Assembly: GCA_030760725.1 (NCBI GenBank)
Contig: JASWHV010000009.1
Location: 111,487,854 to 111,551,853 of the forward strand
From: Neostapfia colusana
Lineage: Eukaryota; Streptophyta; Magnoliopsida; Poales; Poaceae
Reading direction: 5' to 3'
DNA: 64,000 nucleotides
Made by a program: the position numbers and the translations under genes. The notes beneath the pieces are model-generated. The model was not told the origin of the DNA. It did no database searches and saw only the letters and a program-made list of their open reading frames with translations. Positions 36,232 to 47,672 of this stretch are shown here, one piece after another (the first letter of the stretch is position 1; every line of letters begins with the position of its first letter).

Positions 36232-37359
36232 ATGGTTCGTACTAGGACCACGCACGAGGTTGGTGGCTCTAGCCAAGGTGAAGGCGATGACTCCCAGCCA
36301 CCGGCCTACGACAGCACCCCGCAGCAGCAGCCACCACCGCCGCCTCCGCTTACTCTAGCGGATGTGATAGCGGCATTGGTGGGAGGTCGTGAGGAGCAGA
36401 CCGACCTGCTCCGCACGATCGTGCAGAATACGTCCCAGGCGGGAGGACGTCAAGAGCGCGGGCCTCGTGAGCCCCGCGAAGTGTCGTACTCGGATTTCAT
36501 GAGTACGCACCCTCCAGTGTTCACCGAAGCTGAAGAACCACTGGAGGCGGACAACTGGCTGCGGACTATCGAGTCCAAGTTCGGGCTGCTTCCGTGTACG
36601 GAGCGGCAGAAGACACTGTTCGCAGCGCAGCAGCTCCACGGTGCCGCTGGTGCGTGGTGGGCGAATTATGTCGCCTCACGTCCGGCTGGCCATGCCGTGG
36701 AATGGCAAGAGTTCCGGGAGGCGTTCCGCGCCTATCACATCCCTCCCGGAATAATGAAGAGGAAGTTCCAAGAATTTTTGGAACTGAAGCAGGGCGGGAG
36801 GAGTGCCCACGACTACTCCCGTGCCTTCAACCATCTGGCGCAGTATGCGTCAGACTACATCTCCACGGAGGAGAAGAAGAGGGAGCACTTCTATCGGGGG
36901 TTACATCCCGAAATGAAGACCCACCTCGTACAATGGAACCGCGACACATTCAACGACCTAGTCAATGCCGCCATCATGCAAGATGACGCTCAGCGGGAGT
37001 TAGCAGCTGAGCAGAGGAAGCGTAGCGCTCTACCTAGCAGCGGTGGGAGTGGCGCTCCCCAGAAGTACCATATGGTGTATCGGACACCATCCGGGCAGCA
37101 GTGGCAACCACCGGCGCGACCGCAACGGTTCGGGGGACGTCCCTTTCAGGCACCTCCGTTCCGTCCGCCGATGCCACCACCAAGACAGCAACAGCAGACG
37201 GTACCCCGGGCGTTTCCACCGCCACAACGCGCCCCGGGTTTCCGTCCACCGATCAGCGGGGGACCGCCCCGTTTCACCTGCTTCACGTGTGGCCAGGCGG
37301 GCCACTTCGCGAAGGACTGTCCCCAGGGGCAGCAGAGCAGCGGGCAAGCCCAGTTCTAG
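36232..37359 (+). CDS. gag of G4 (capsid/nucleocapsid)
   Basis: 375 aa, starting MVRTRTTHEVGG. It has a Gln/Pro-rich N terminus, the retrotransposon gag domain (about residues 85-255, with LEADNWLRTIESKF, GAAGAWWANY, ELKQGGRSAHDY and HFYRGLHPEM), a Pro-rich linker and a CCHC knuckle CFTCGQAGHFAKDC near 37279-37320. A longer open frame begins at 36100, but its extra N terminus is not protein-like and the ATG at 36232 follows a good splice-acceptor-like sequence. It ends at a TAG that keeps the pol frame. Confidence 0.88.
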   Translation: MVRTRTTHEVGGSSQGEGDDSQPPAYDSTPQQQPPPPPPLTLADVIAALVGGREEQTDLLRTIVQNTSQAGGRQERGPREPREVSYSDFMSTHPPVFTEAEEPLEADNWLRTIESKFGLLPCTERQKTLFAAQQLHGAAGAWWANYVASRPAGHAVEWQEFREAFRAYHIPPGIMKRKFQEFLELKQGGRSAHDYSRAFNHLAQYASDYISTEEKKREHFYRGLHPEMKTHLVQWNRDTFNDLVNAAIMQDDAQRELAAEQRKRSALPSSGGSGAPQKYHMVYRTPSGQQWQPPARPQRFGGRPFQAPPFRPPMPPPRQQQQTVPRAFPPPQRAPGFRPPISGGPPRFTCFTCGQAGHFAKDCPQGQQSSGQAQF

Positions 37360-40300
37360 GGCGGTGCTCGAGGCCGACCTCCGGCGAAGAAGGTTGGTCA
37401 GCGGACTGTAGGCGTCCGCAACCTCGACAATGAGGACGCCCCAGAGGGAGACAACGTGCTGGCGGGTACGTTTACTCTCAACCATCAAGCCATCGTCATA
37501 TTATTTGATTCTGGTGCAACCCACAGCTTTATAAGTGCATCTTATGTGGCTAAACATCAATTGCAAGTCTTCCCAACCGACTGCACTTATATGATCTGCT
37601 CACCGGGAGGGAAGATTTCAGCTAATATGATGATTCCAAAGGCACCTCTGTGCTTAGGTGGGAAACTATATCCCACCACCTTGATAATCCTTATGGGACA
37701 AAAGATTGATGCAATCTTAGGGATGTCATGGCTGCAATACCATGGCGCTGTCCTAGAGACTCGGACACGGACGGTTCACTTAAATTCTCCATTTCACCGT
37801 CCGCATTCCATGGTGTTAGACACACCAGTCCGGGAAGTTTTAGCAATTAATAATGCTGAAGTTCTCAAGTTAGAAGACATCCCCGTAGTCCGGGAGTATC
37901 CTGACGTGTTCCCGGACGATCTTCCGGGCATGCCACCTGAGCGGGATGTCGAGTTCAAGATTGAGCTCGCACCCGGAACTACGCCCATATCACGGAGACC
38001 ATACAAGATGGCTCCAAATGAGCTGGCGGAACTGAAAGAACAGCTCAATGATCTGTTGAGCAAGGGTTTCATTAGGCCGAGTTCCTCGCCTTGGGGATGC
38101 TCGGCGCTATTCGTGAAGAAAAAGGATGAGACCCTGAGGCTGTGTGTGGATTACCGGCCGCTCAACGCCGTCACCATCAAGAATAAGTACCCACTGCCCC
38201 GTATTGACATCTTGTTTGATCAACTGGTGGGGGCAAGTGTATTCTCAAAGATGGACCTTCGCTCTGGATATCATCAGATCAAGATCCGGGCGGAGGATAT
38301 CCCGAAGACGGCGTTCTCGACGAGATACAGCTTATACGAATATCTCGTCATGTCCTTTGGTCTCACAAATGCTCCAGCCCATTTCATGTATCTCATGAAC
38401 TCGGTGTTCATGCTGGAGCTGGACAAGTTCGTGGTAGTGTTCATCGACGACATCTTGGTTTACTCCAAGACCGAAGCTGAACATGCCGAACACTTGCGGA
38501 TCGTTCTTCAACGATTGCGAGACCACAAACTCTATGCCAAGTTCAGCAAATGCGAATTTTGGATCAGCCAAGTGCCGTTCTTGGGACATATCATCTCAGC
38601 TGAAGGCATCGCGGTTGACCCAAGCAAAATAGAGCAAGTGTTGAAATGGAAAGCTCCCACTTCAGTCCATGAAGTCAGAAGCTTCCTCGGGTTAGCGGGG
38701 TACTATCGGAGATTCATTCCGAGTTTCTCCAAGCTCGCTAAGCCGATGACAGAGTTGCTGAAAAAAGGGAAGAAATATGTTTGGAACACGGCGTGGGAAG
38801 GAGCGTTCCGAACATTGGTGAAGCATCTCACAACAGCCCCGGTCTTAGCTCAACCGGATACAACAAAGCCCTTCGACGTGTATTGTGACGCGTCCGGTAT
38901 TGGGCTTGGCTGCGTGTTGATGCAGGAAGGACGGGTGGTCGCTTATGGCTCACGCCAACTTCGGAACCATGAGCAGCACTACCCGACTCACGATCTTGAT
39001 CTTGCTGCCGTGGTGTTGGCGCTGAAAATGTGGAGGCACTATCTCCTGGGGAACTTGGTGCATCACTACACCGACCACAAGAGCTTGAAATACATTTTCA
39101 CTCAGAAGGAGCTGAACATGAGGCAGAGGAGGTGGTTAGAACTGATCAAAGATTATGAAATTGAGATCCATTACCACCCCGGCAAGGCGAATGTGGTTGC
39201 CGACGCGCTGAGTCGGAAATCACATGTCCATCACCTCACCATTACACCGGTGGAGGAGGAAGAGCCAAGTTTATACTTGGTTCCTTATGGATCGCTGTAC
39301 AACCTTGCCCTCATCCCTACTATTAGGGAGGACATCATTGCAGCTCAGAAAACGGATAAAGGCATGGCACATCTCCGGAGACGGATAGACAATGGAGAAA
39401 TTAAATGTTTCCGGAAGGATGATGAGGGGACGCTGTGGTTCAATGACCGCATAGTCGTACCCCGAGATATGGAGTTGAGGAAAAAGATCCTCGATGAAGC
39501 TCACTTGTCCAAATACTCCATTCATCCGGGCAGCAACAAAATGTACCAAGATTTGAAAAAGAAATTTTGGTGGACACGGATGAAGCGGGAGGTAGCTAAG
39601 TATGTATCCGAGTGCGATACGTGTAGACGAGTGAAAGCTGATCACATGAAGAAATCAGGGCTGTTGCAACCCCTGAAGGTCCCGGCCTGGAAATGGGAAG
39701 ATGTGAGCATGGATTTCATTGTGGGATTACCCCTAACAGCCAACAAGCATGATTCCATATGGGTAATCGTTGATCGGTTAACCAAGACGGCTCACTTCAT
39801 TCCGGTGAATACACGTTACAATGCCGGCAAATATGCGGAGCTATACATAGCAAAGATTCTATGCCTATACGGGATACCCAAGACCATTGTCTCAGATCGA
39901 GGTGCATTATTTGTATCTCGCTTTTGGGAGCAGCTACACGCTGCATTGGGTACTAAGTTGATCAGGAGCTCCGCCTATCACCCTCAGACAGATGGTCAGA
40001 CAGAAAGGGTGAATCAAGTCCTGGAAGACATGTTGAGAGCATGCGCCATCCACCATGGTAGGAACTGGGATGATCACCTACCATTGGCGGAATTCTCGTA
40101 CAACAACGGTTATCAGGCGAGTATCAAAATGGCACCCTATGAAGCTCTCTACGGTCGTAAATGCCGCACCCCATTAAATTGGTGCGAGTCCGGTGAAAGG
40201 GTCACATTCGGGGTTGATGTGGTGAACGACGCCGAGGAGCGCGTTCGGACAATTCAAGCCAATCTGAAGGCCGCTCAATCCCGACAGAAGAGCTACGCTG

Positions 40301-40761
40301 ATAAGAGGCGTAGGCCGTTGCACTTTGACGTTGGGGAACACGTGTACCTCCGCGTGTCTCCAATGAAGGGCGTGCACCGATTCGGTGTGAAGGGGAAGCT
40401 CGCTCCCCGTTTCATTGGACCCTACGCTATCACCGAGTAGTGTGGACCAGCAGCGTATCGATTGGAGCTACCGGCCTCTCTGGCTGGTGTCCATGATATT
40501 TTCCATGTTTCGCAACTGCGAAAATGCTTGAAGCATACAACTGCTGTTCCTACCGAAGACATCAAGGAGCTGAAGCCGGATTTAACATATGATGAATATC
40601 CGGTGGGAATTCTTGATGAGAAAGCCAGGACCACGCGTAGCAGAACGTTGTGGTTCTACAAAATACTCTGGAGCAACCACACCGCCGAAGAAGCGACGTG
40701 GGAGAGCGAGGAGTTCCTTCGCTCAAATTACCCGGAGTTCATGGCTTCTCAACACGGGTAA
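37360..40761 (+). pseudogene. pol of G4 (PR-RT-RH-IN-chromodomain), late in-frame stop
   Basis: Same frame as gag across the TAG. Protease FDSGATHS near 37504; RT with FIDD at 38440-38451; RNase H with YCDASGIGLG near 38881; integrase zinc finger (HPGSNKMYQD...CDTC, about 39523-39620); catalytic D, D, E in MDFIVGLP, VSDRGALF and QTDGQTER. A TAG at 40438-40440 stops the protein just after KGKLAPRFIGPYAITE. The frame continues for 106 codons with the integrase tail and chromodomain-like end (WFYKILWSNHTAEEATWE). In G3 the matching codon is a lysine codon, so a single substitution is likely. Without readthrough the copy lacks its chromatin-targeting end. Confidence 0.9.
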
Positions 40762-40814
40762 GTCCCTATTACATCGCTATCTCTTCGTTTATAATCTCGG
40801 GACGAGATTCTTTT

Positions 40815-40827
40815 AAGGGGGGAGGGA
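40815..40827 (+). other. Polypurine tract of G4
   Basis: AAGGGGGGAGGGA immediately before the 3' LTR. Confidence 0.85.
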
Positions 40828-43800
40828 TGTAAAAGCCCAAGAAAAGGGACTTGCAAAAACTTTTCTGCACCTCACAACACAACAGTTTTGTTGTGGGTAG
40901 ATTCTGAAATATTGTGAAGAGCAAGTGACCTCCATCAAAGGAGTGACTAGAAGGGAAAGCCTTCACTTTCACAAAGTAGGGTTTCTGCACATGAACATGA
41001 GAGGTTGAGCTCACCCTAGGATTTAAAAAGTCTTGGGAAGGATCAGTCCAAAGCTCATGCAAATTCAACAATTTTTGAGGCACTTTTGGGTTATTTCAAA
41101 AAGAGGCCAATTTGAATGTAAATTCAAATAGCAGCAACTTTCATCACCCAAATTCAAAAGTTAGCTCCATATCTATACTCAGCACATTTTTCTGAGTAAA
41201 CCCACCAAGTTTCATCTCCATTGGAGCTCATCTTGTCAAGAGCTAAATTTGCAAGAATTCAAAACTGAATTTGAATTTCAGTTTAAATATGAAGTAAATT
41301 TGACCAAACAAAGTTTGAATTTGAGAACTCAAATTCAAACCAATACTTGGAGGCTAAGTCTCTCATTAAATGGAGAGTAGCTGAGATATTTGCAGCAGAA
41401 TTTAGAAAAAGAGATTAGGGGGGAGAGGGGGCCCACAAGTCAGTGGGAGGACGGTTTCCCAAACCGAGCGTGGCTGTTTTCTCCCGACGTCGGTCGAACA
41501 CCTCGCGCCAGCTGCGGACAGCACCGGCGTCCGACCGCCTCGCCTCGCCACCTCCTGCTTGGCGACCGAGCGCACGCGTGCCCGACGCGGTTTAAGTCCC
41601 CAGCCCACGTGAGCCAGCCTCATCTCCTCCGCTTTGCCTGTTCCTAACCGAAACGAAAAACGACACCCCCGCTCCCCTCGGCTCCTCGTCGCGCCGTTGA
41701 TCCAGGCGACCTCGCGACCGGAGTTCAACAGCAAAGACACGCGCCGGGGACTGCTTGAGCTCGAGGTGAAGACCCTACCCTCTTCCATGCTTTGTAGGGG
41801 GAGTATTTCCCCGTCTAGTCCTCGGTGCTCGACAAAAACGAGTGATCAGAAATGCTGAAATTCGCAGCGATCGGTCCTGCACAGCGTAAACCTAGCTGAG
41901 CATAGGTTCTACACGCCCCCACGGCCACCTAGGATCCAAAACCCTCAAAAACCATCGAGCCTTTGCGCTGATATCCAAGTTTTTCGAACAACAGTCGATA
42001 TCGGGCCTAGGTCGACGGTGAGGTCCCAGCCCCGGCTATTTCCATGGCCAACCAAGCTCATATTCGTGCGCAGCATGCCACGGTGGAGCTGTAGGAGCAA
42101 ACCGCTTGAGAAATAAGGCCCGGAGTAGCCCGGACGACGTCACCGGAGCAGAAGTAGGCTCTGTCGCCGTCGCGGGCATAGTTCCGGCCATTGCCGAGCT
42201 CCGGTGAGGGCACCAGCGTGTTCTCCGAGTCAAGTTAGGCACAGGCGGCAAGTTTTGTCGGAGGTCGGGCGGGGAAACGCCCGGCGGCGAGCGCTCCGGC
42301 GAAGCGCCGCCTCGGGAACTGCGGGAGAGCGCGAGGTAGACGAAGGGGGGGGCCGGGTCCACCGGTCAGCCTCTGATCTCGCGCGGGGATCGGGTTTGCG
42401 GCCGGGATTCGGTGCGGAAGCGCGGGTAAAACCCCGTGGGCCGCGGTGTGGCCGCTTTCTGAGTGGGCCGGCTCGAGGAGTGGGTCCCACCCGCAGGATT
42501 TAAACATTTTGGAATTTCCAGTTTTAGTGTAAACTTTAGAACCCCATAACTTTTGCTAGGAAGCTCCAAATTTAGTGATTCAAATTGGGTTGGATTCATC
42601 TTGCCTAGCTCTGTCCAGATATACAACCCAATCTGTATGAAACCCATTAATTAATTCTGGAAAATTCTTTAAAGCTTTTCAGCAAAAGAATTTTAGAGGG
42701 AGTTTGGTTCATCCAAAAATCCCCAAATTTTGCCAGAATGTTCTCTAGGACATTGGTAAACCCCTGTAAAAGTTTCGGACCATTTGGATTTGATTGGGTC
42801 AGAGCAATTCAAATTGGAAGGTGCTGTGTTCATTTGAATACAGAAACATTTTCAGAGAATTTCCAAAACTTGGAAATTCAGTTCTGAGCAATTCTTAACC
42901 CCAAAAATGCTAGGAAAATTCATGCAAACTCTAGGAGCTATAATTGAAATTTTAAGTTCACTAAGTTGGGTATGAACAGGGGTATTACCTCAGAATAAAT
43001 TCTTCCTTGCTTATTTGCTAAGAAAATTATTCTGAGCAAACCACTCCATGAAAAGTGCTAAGGTTTGGTCCCGAGGGTTTTCTTGTGACAAGGAACTCAC
43101 ACAAAATTTCTCAGCTCCATTGGAGCTCTAGATCACCCCTGTCCTGTTTAACCACTTAAGGGAATTAATATGGAAAAGGGGGAAAACCACTTAGCATTTA
43201 ACCATGTGATTAAGTTCAAGCCAAACCACCAACACCAGTTCATCTTTAAATTCTTAAACAAAGTTCCAGGTGTTAGAGGCTGGTTATTAGAACTAATAGT
43301 AGAAGTCTTACTCTAAAACTCACATTTGCATCTAAATTAACATGTAGTATTTCATTAATGTGTAGCCGTTGAAGAAGAAACTCTGGAAGTGCTGGACTTC
43401 CTTCTTCCGGACGAAGAACTAACTCCTGACCAGCAGCAACAAGGCAAGCCCCGGTTTGCATTAACTTTTTTTTTAAAAGCTTTACTTTGTTTACATGTGT
43501 CATATGAAGTATGTATGTGCATTAGGTATAGAATGACTGAAACCCCATTTGCATAACCAAAGTTTCCTAAAAGAGTGAGGGTAGTGTCAAGGACCTTGAG
43601 TAGAGAGGCTATGCTTAATGAGTCATAGGACTTCGGTACAAGTCGAGTAGTTGGAATCTACTCGCGAGATAGGCTGGGGACACACGGGTTCGGTTGAGTG
43701 ATGTGAGATCACTTTAGTAATGAAAATGAGACTAGGCAGGGGCTAGGGCGCAGCAAGAGAGAGTCTTGTGGGCGCAGCCCTGTCCGTGTCGATTGAGGAC

Positions 43801-44826
43801 CGATCCGTGTGCGGCCCTGCTGAACAAGTATTGAACGTACCGAAGGCATATCGGATATATGGGCCCCGATAAACCGATGTAGCCTAAACCTCCGGGCGTC
43901 GAGGCATAGCACACCGATTTATAGGTGTAGGTTGAGGGCAGCAAGGTGGAAATCTGCCAACGGGCATAGAGAGATGCTCCGTGTGGGGAACCTCCTGCTC
44001 GTTTCGGTGCGACCGGTTCGATGTTTGGGCTGTTGGGTGAAAGGTTGTCCCGTACGACATCGAGTGAGCGTGCTGTGCAGCTCCACGGGTGGGCGTACGT
44101 GACGTGCTCTTTGGGTTTCCCTGCAGGTGTATATCGAGTCGATTCGCCGTCCCTCGCGGTGACGAGTACCGCTTGTTCACTGCGTCGTAACGTAGACGAA
44201 TGGATGAAATATGTTGATTCAATGATGTTGAATGATATAATTGTATTGCTACATGTGTGCCACCAAATACTGCTTACTAAATTTCAGATTTCATGAACTG
44301 TTAACTTGTTGCTAAAAGATGAACTAAGGATGAACTTGTAGGCGTGTCGTTTTGCTGAAATGTTATTATCCTATGTCCATTGTACACCTCATGTAGAGTT
44401 TCATGCTTAGGTGAGTCGGTTAAGCCTTGTTGAGCCTTTGTGCTCACGGTTGCTGCTTAAGTGTTTTTCAGGTGAGGAGCCACCCACGGACTCGGAGTAC
44501 GAGTCCACCGGCGAGGGTTACCCTCCGTCAGGGACCACGGCTGAGTGGGAGCCGTACACGCCGCGCTGAGCTGAGACGTGCAGCTAGTGTGGGTTGCCCT
44601 AGGGCTGGGCAACCGACTTTTGCTAAATAGGCGGGCGTGAGTTGTATAGTGTAGTCTTCCGCTGTGTAATAGAACAATAATTGTAACTGAAGTTTGTACT
44701 TGTTTGTACAGTTTCAGCTGTTTTTCCCATGTAATATATTATGTTCTTATGACGTGTGCTGTCGGGTGTCGCATCGCGCGGCACCACCCTCTGCGATCCT
44801 GGATGAGCGGATTCCGGTCCGTCACA
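40828..44826 (+). repeat. 3' LTR of G4
   Basis: 3999 bp, nearly identical to 30378-34378, ending GTCCGTCACA before the right target duplication. Confidence 0.95.
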
Positions 44827-44831
44827 TTTAT
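44827..44831. repeat. Target site duplication of G4, right
   Basis: TTTAT, matching 30373-30377. Confidence 0.9.
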
Positions 44832-45059
44832 CCTTTTAGACCGATCGCACTCAGCTACTGGGAGAGGAACTGAACTATACAGATGGAGTAGGAGGCGGTT
44901 TTCACACCCACACTGGTGTACGGGATCACCTACGCCATCCAGGCGTTTGCCATAAAAGTACTCCCGGTCGGGCATACGCCGAGCGTGCGGGATGGTGGGC
45001 CAGCGCAGCGGCTGCTTTTGCGCGCCCAAGGAACGCAGGATCCAGCGGGCGCCGCGAGG

Positions 45060-45500
45060 ACGGGGCAGCACCGCATGGAGGAGGTCGGGGTGGCGCCCGA
45101 CGGAGGAGGCGTCGGAGGAGGCGGTCGAGGCGGCGTCGTAGAGGGAGGTCGGGGCGGCACCGCACGGAGGAGGTCGGGGTGGCGCCCGACAGAGGAGGCG
45201 CAGGAGCAGGAGGTCGAGGTGGCGTCGGAGGGGGAGGTCGGGTGGCGCCCGACGGAGGAGACGCCGGAGGAGGAGGTCGAGGCGGCGTCGGAGGGGGAGG
45301 TCGGGGCAGCGCTAGAGGAGGTCTGAGCGGCGCCGGAGGGGGAGGTCCGGGCGACATGAGAGATGGCCGAGGAGGCGCCGGAGGAGGAGGTCGGGGCAAC
45401 GCCGGAGGGGGCTGAGGGCGGTGCCGGAGGAGATCGACGTGGTGTCGGAGGAGGAGTTCGGGGCGGCGCTGGAGAAGGTCGAGGAGGCGCTAGAGGAGGT
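45060..45500 (+). repeat. Imperfect G-rich tandem repeats
   Basis: Variants of GGAGGAGGTCGGGGTGGCG and CGGAGGGGGAGGTCGGG recur about every 30-60 bp on the plus strand. Runs of G are closely spaced, which favours G-quadruplex formation. Confidence 0.75.
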
Positions 45501-45740
45501 TGGGAGAAGAAATGATAAGATTCGGGAAGAAACAGGAAGAAGGAAGAGAAATAGGAAGAGGAAGAAGAAAAGGAAGATAAAGAAATAAAAATGGAGAGGG
45601 AAAAAGGGAAATAAAGAGACGGAGAAAAGAAAGAAAAAGAAATGGAAGAAAAGAAAATAGAAGGAAAGGAAAAAATAAAATAGAAGAAAAAGAGGAGAGG
45701 AAAAGGGTAAGGAATTAAAAAAAGAATGTAAAAACATTAA
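45500..45740 (+). repeat. Polypurine tract (GAA/GGA-rich), about 240 bp
   Basis: Nearly all A and G on plus, with few pyrimidines. Low complexity; a candidate for triplex (H-DNA) formation. Confidence 0.8.
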
Positions 45741-46003
45741 AGAATGGGTGATAGTTGATATAGAGTATATTTATGGAGTACGATGGGTGCAGAAGCGCGT
45801 ACTGGAAAGTAGAGAATCATTTTGGGGCGTATTAGAAAGAAGGTGAAAATATTCGTTTGAAGTAGATTTATAGAGTACATGAGTGCCGATAGCCTTACTC
45901 TTCTTTTTTACCGTACCAGCCAAACTCATCGAAGGGACTTGCCACTGCTGTTGCCATCACCATCATGTCCAGATTAAGCCGGCGTGTACATCACAACGAC
46001 CGC

Positions 46004-46942
46004 CAGTGGTGGATATACAGGGGGGCTAGGGGGGTCGAGCCCCCTACCCCTAGACACACATGAAGCTTTGAGTTTTTGTTTATGTTTTAGACATAGAAGA
46101 GAGACATTGAAGAATTAAAAATTTAAAATAACTAAATAAATGGTTGACAACGCCAATTGAACTAAAAAATTCTGCGCTTCAGTTCATTTAGAAACAAATT
46201 GAATTTATTATCATATGTCGTACAGTCAAACAACAATAATAGTCTATTTTAATATTTTGTAGACTATAAACTTCTATTTCTAAAAGTATGCGTACTTGCA
46301 ATATCTTCAGTGAGGAGCTAGACGGCGTGTTGCATTGTTCTAGCCATACACAAGCGAGTTAGATCAAACGAGCAACACAATAACTAGACACGCTGACAAC
46401 GAGCTAGTAAACAATGCAGTATAGTCCCAAAATTTTCAACTTACCTATTTTAGTCTGCAATGACAATGGTTCAATTTTCTATTATAAAAAACTATTAATT
46501 TAGCATGTTGTTTAAAAGAACAATGTCGATATGATTTTCAAGTTTAAACAACACCAACAACCTCACAAAATTATGTTACCCCTGTTCTTTTTATTTGATA
46601 CTGATCGATGACTTTTAGCATCATTTTTAATCATAAGTTTTATTCAAAATATTTGATAAAATATGAAAATTTATAAATCATGCTTCAAATACCTTTAGCG
46701 ACAAAAACAAACAAAAAAATATATTATATTTATTAGATTTTTAAATGAGATAAATGGTCAAACGTAACTTAAAAATCAACCGCGTCAAATAAAAGAGAAC
46801 AAAGGGCGTTTGATGACACGAGAAATATGATAACTCTACTTCAATCTAAATAAACGGTATGTCAAAGTCATTAACATAATTTATTTTTTCATGTGGCTTG
46901 TAGTTCAGCCCACCCTATATTTTTAGTCTGGATCCGCCACTG
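46004..46942. mobile_element. Non-autonomous hAT DNA transposon
   Basis: 939 bp. Ends CAGTGGTGGAT (left) and, as reverse complement of the right end, CAGTGGCGGATCC: terminal inverted repeats of the hAT type. Flanks ACGACCGC (45996-46003) and ACGATCGC (46943-46950) are an 8-bp target duplication with one mismatch, the length expected for hAT. AT-rich inside, no transposase. Confidence 0.8.
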
Positions 46943-47672
46943 ACGATCGCACACCGGCCCGTGACCAGACGTGGTTCGGGATGCAAGGAATCGGGCACGC
47001 CGTGTCCGGCAAAAACTCAGGACGAATGAGTCCTCGAAGCCCTCCACCCATGGCGGACGATGGAGACTATAAACTTCGCGGAGTTTGTTCCTTGGTGTTC
47101 TCTGAGCACTTCAACCTCGAACTCCATGCCCTGTGGGAGAGTTGAAGGAGTGTTTATCCGACGTACTCTCTCCATTTGAAAATAAATAACGTTTAGAATA
47201 AAAATTTAGTTTAATTTAAACCAAATTAGTTATTTTAAATGTTATTTATTTCAGAACATAGAAATTACTTTTTTATTCATTTCATTTTTAATTATTTAAC
47301 ACTGTTTAATTCAATTTTGGGCGGCAACAGTTGGTCACGTCTTTGGCGTGGTTGGCGATGTAGCACTGCATGTCGATGAGGACCATGCGTAGCATTGGGG
47401 AAGGGTGGGTGGGATCCAGGAGGCCGAGGGGGCGACGGCCATGGCCATGCGTGGAGGACAAGCGGGTGAAGATGAGCAGGATAGAATCGAAGTCGAGAGA
47501 ACTAACAGATATGATCATACGAGGAGGCACGTGTTCTGGGATTTGTTTAGAATGATCAAATTTTGCAGACGGCAGGTTCAATTTCTATCGCGTACAGTAC
47601 AGAAGCTTGTTAGCTATACTTGGGTACAGAATGCTTGATCTTTCTACAAAGGCAGCCCTATGGACATGTTCT

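Larger units (their letters stand above)
30378..44826 (+). mobile_element. Complete young Ty3/gypsy chromovirus retrotransposon G4
   Basis: 14.4 kb element with TSD TTTAT, 4.0-kb LTRs, tRNA-Met-type PBS, a long leader, gag and pol in one frame, and a polypurine tract. By eye the LTRs differ at about 35 positions plus a G-run indel in 4 kb (near 0.9%), so insertion is recent, though older than G1. Two in-frame TAG codons are the only coding lesions seen: one between gag and protease (37357), one near the end of integrase (40438). Gag and integrase motifs fit the Tekay/Del lineage. Confidence 0.95.
44832..46003. other. Non-coding stretch with G-rich repeats and polypurine tract
   Basis: About 1.2 kb between G4 and the hAT element. 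Open frames on both strands exist only because of the biased base composition (Gly/Arg/Glu or Pro/Arg strings). No gene is supported. The two low-complexity parts are listed separately. Confidence 0.55.

Noticed and set aside
44916..45737. Gly/Arg/Glu or Pro/Arg ORFs on both strands
   Set aside because: Product of G-rich tandem repeats and the polypurine tract.
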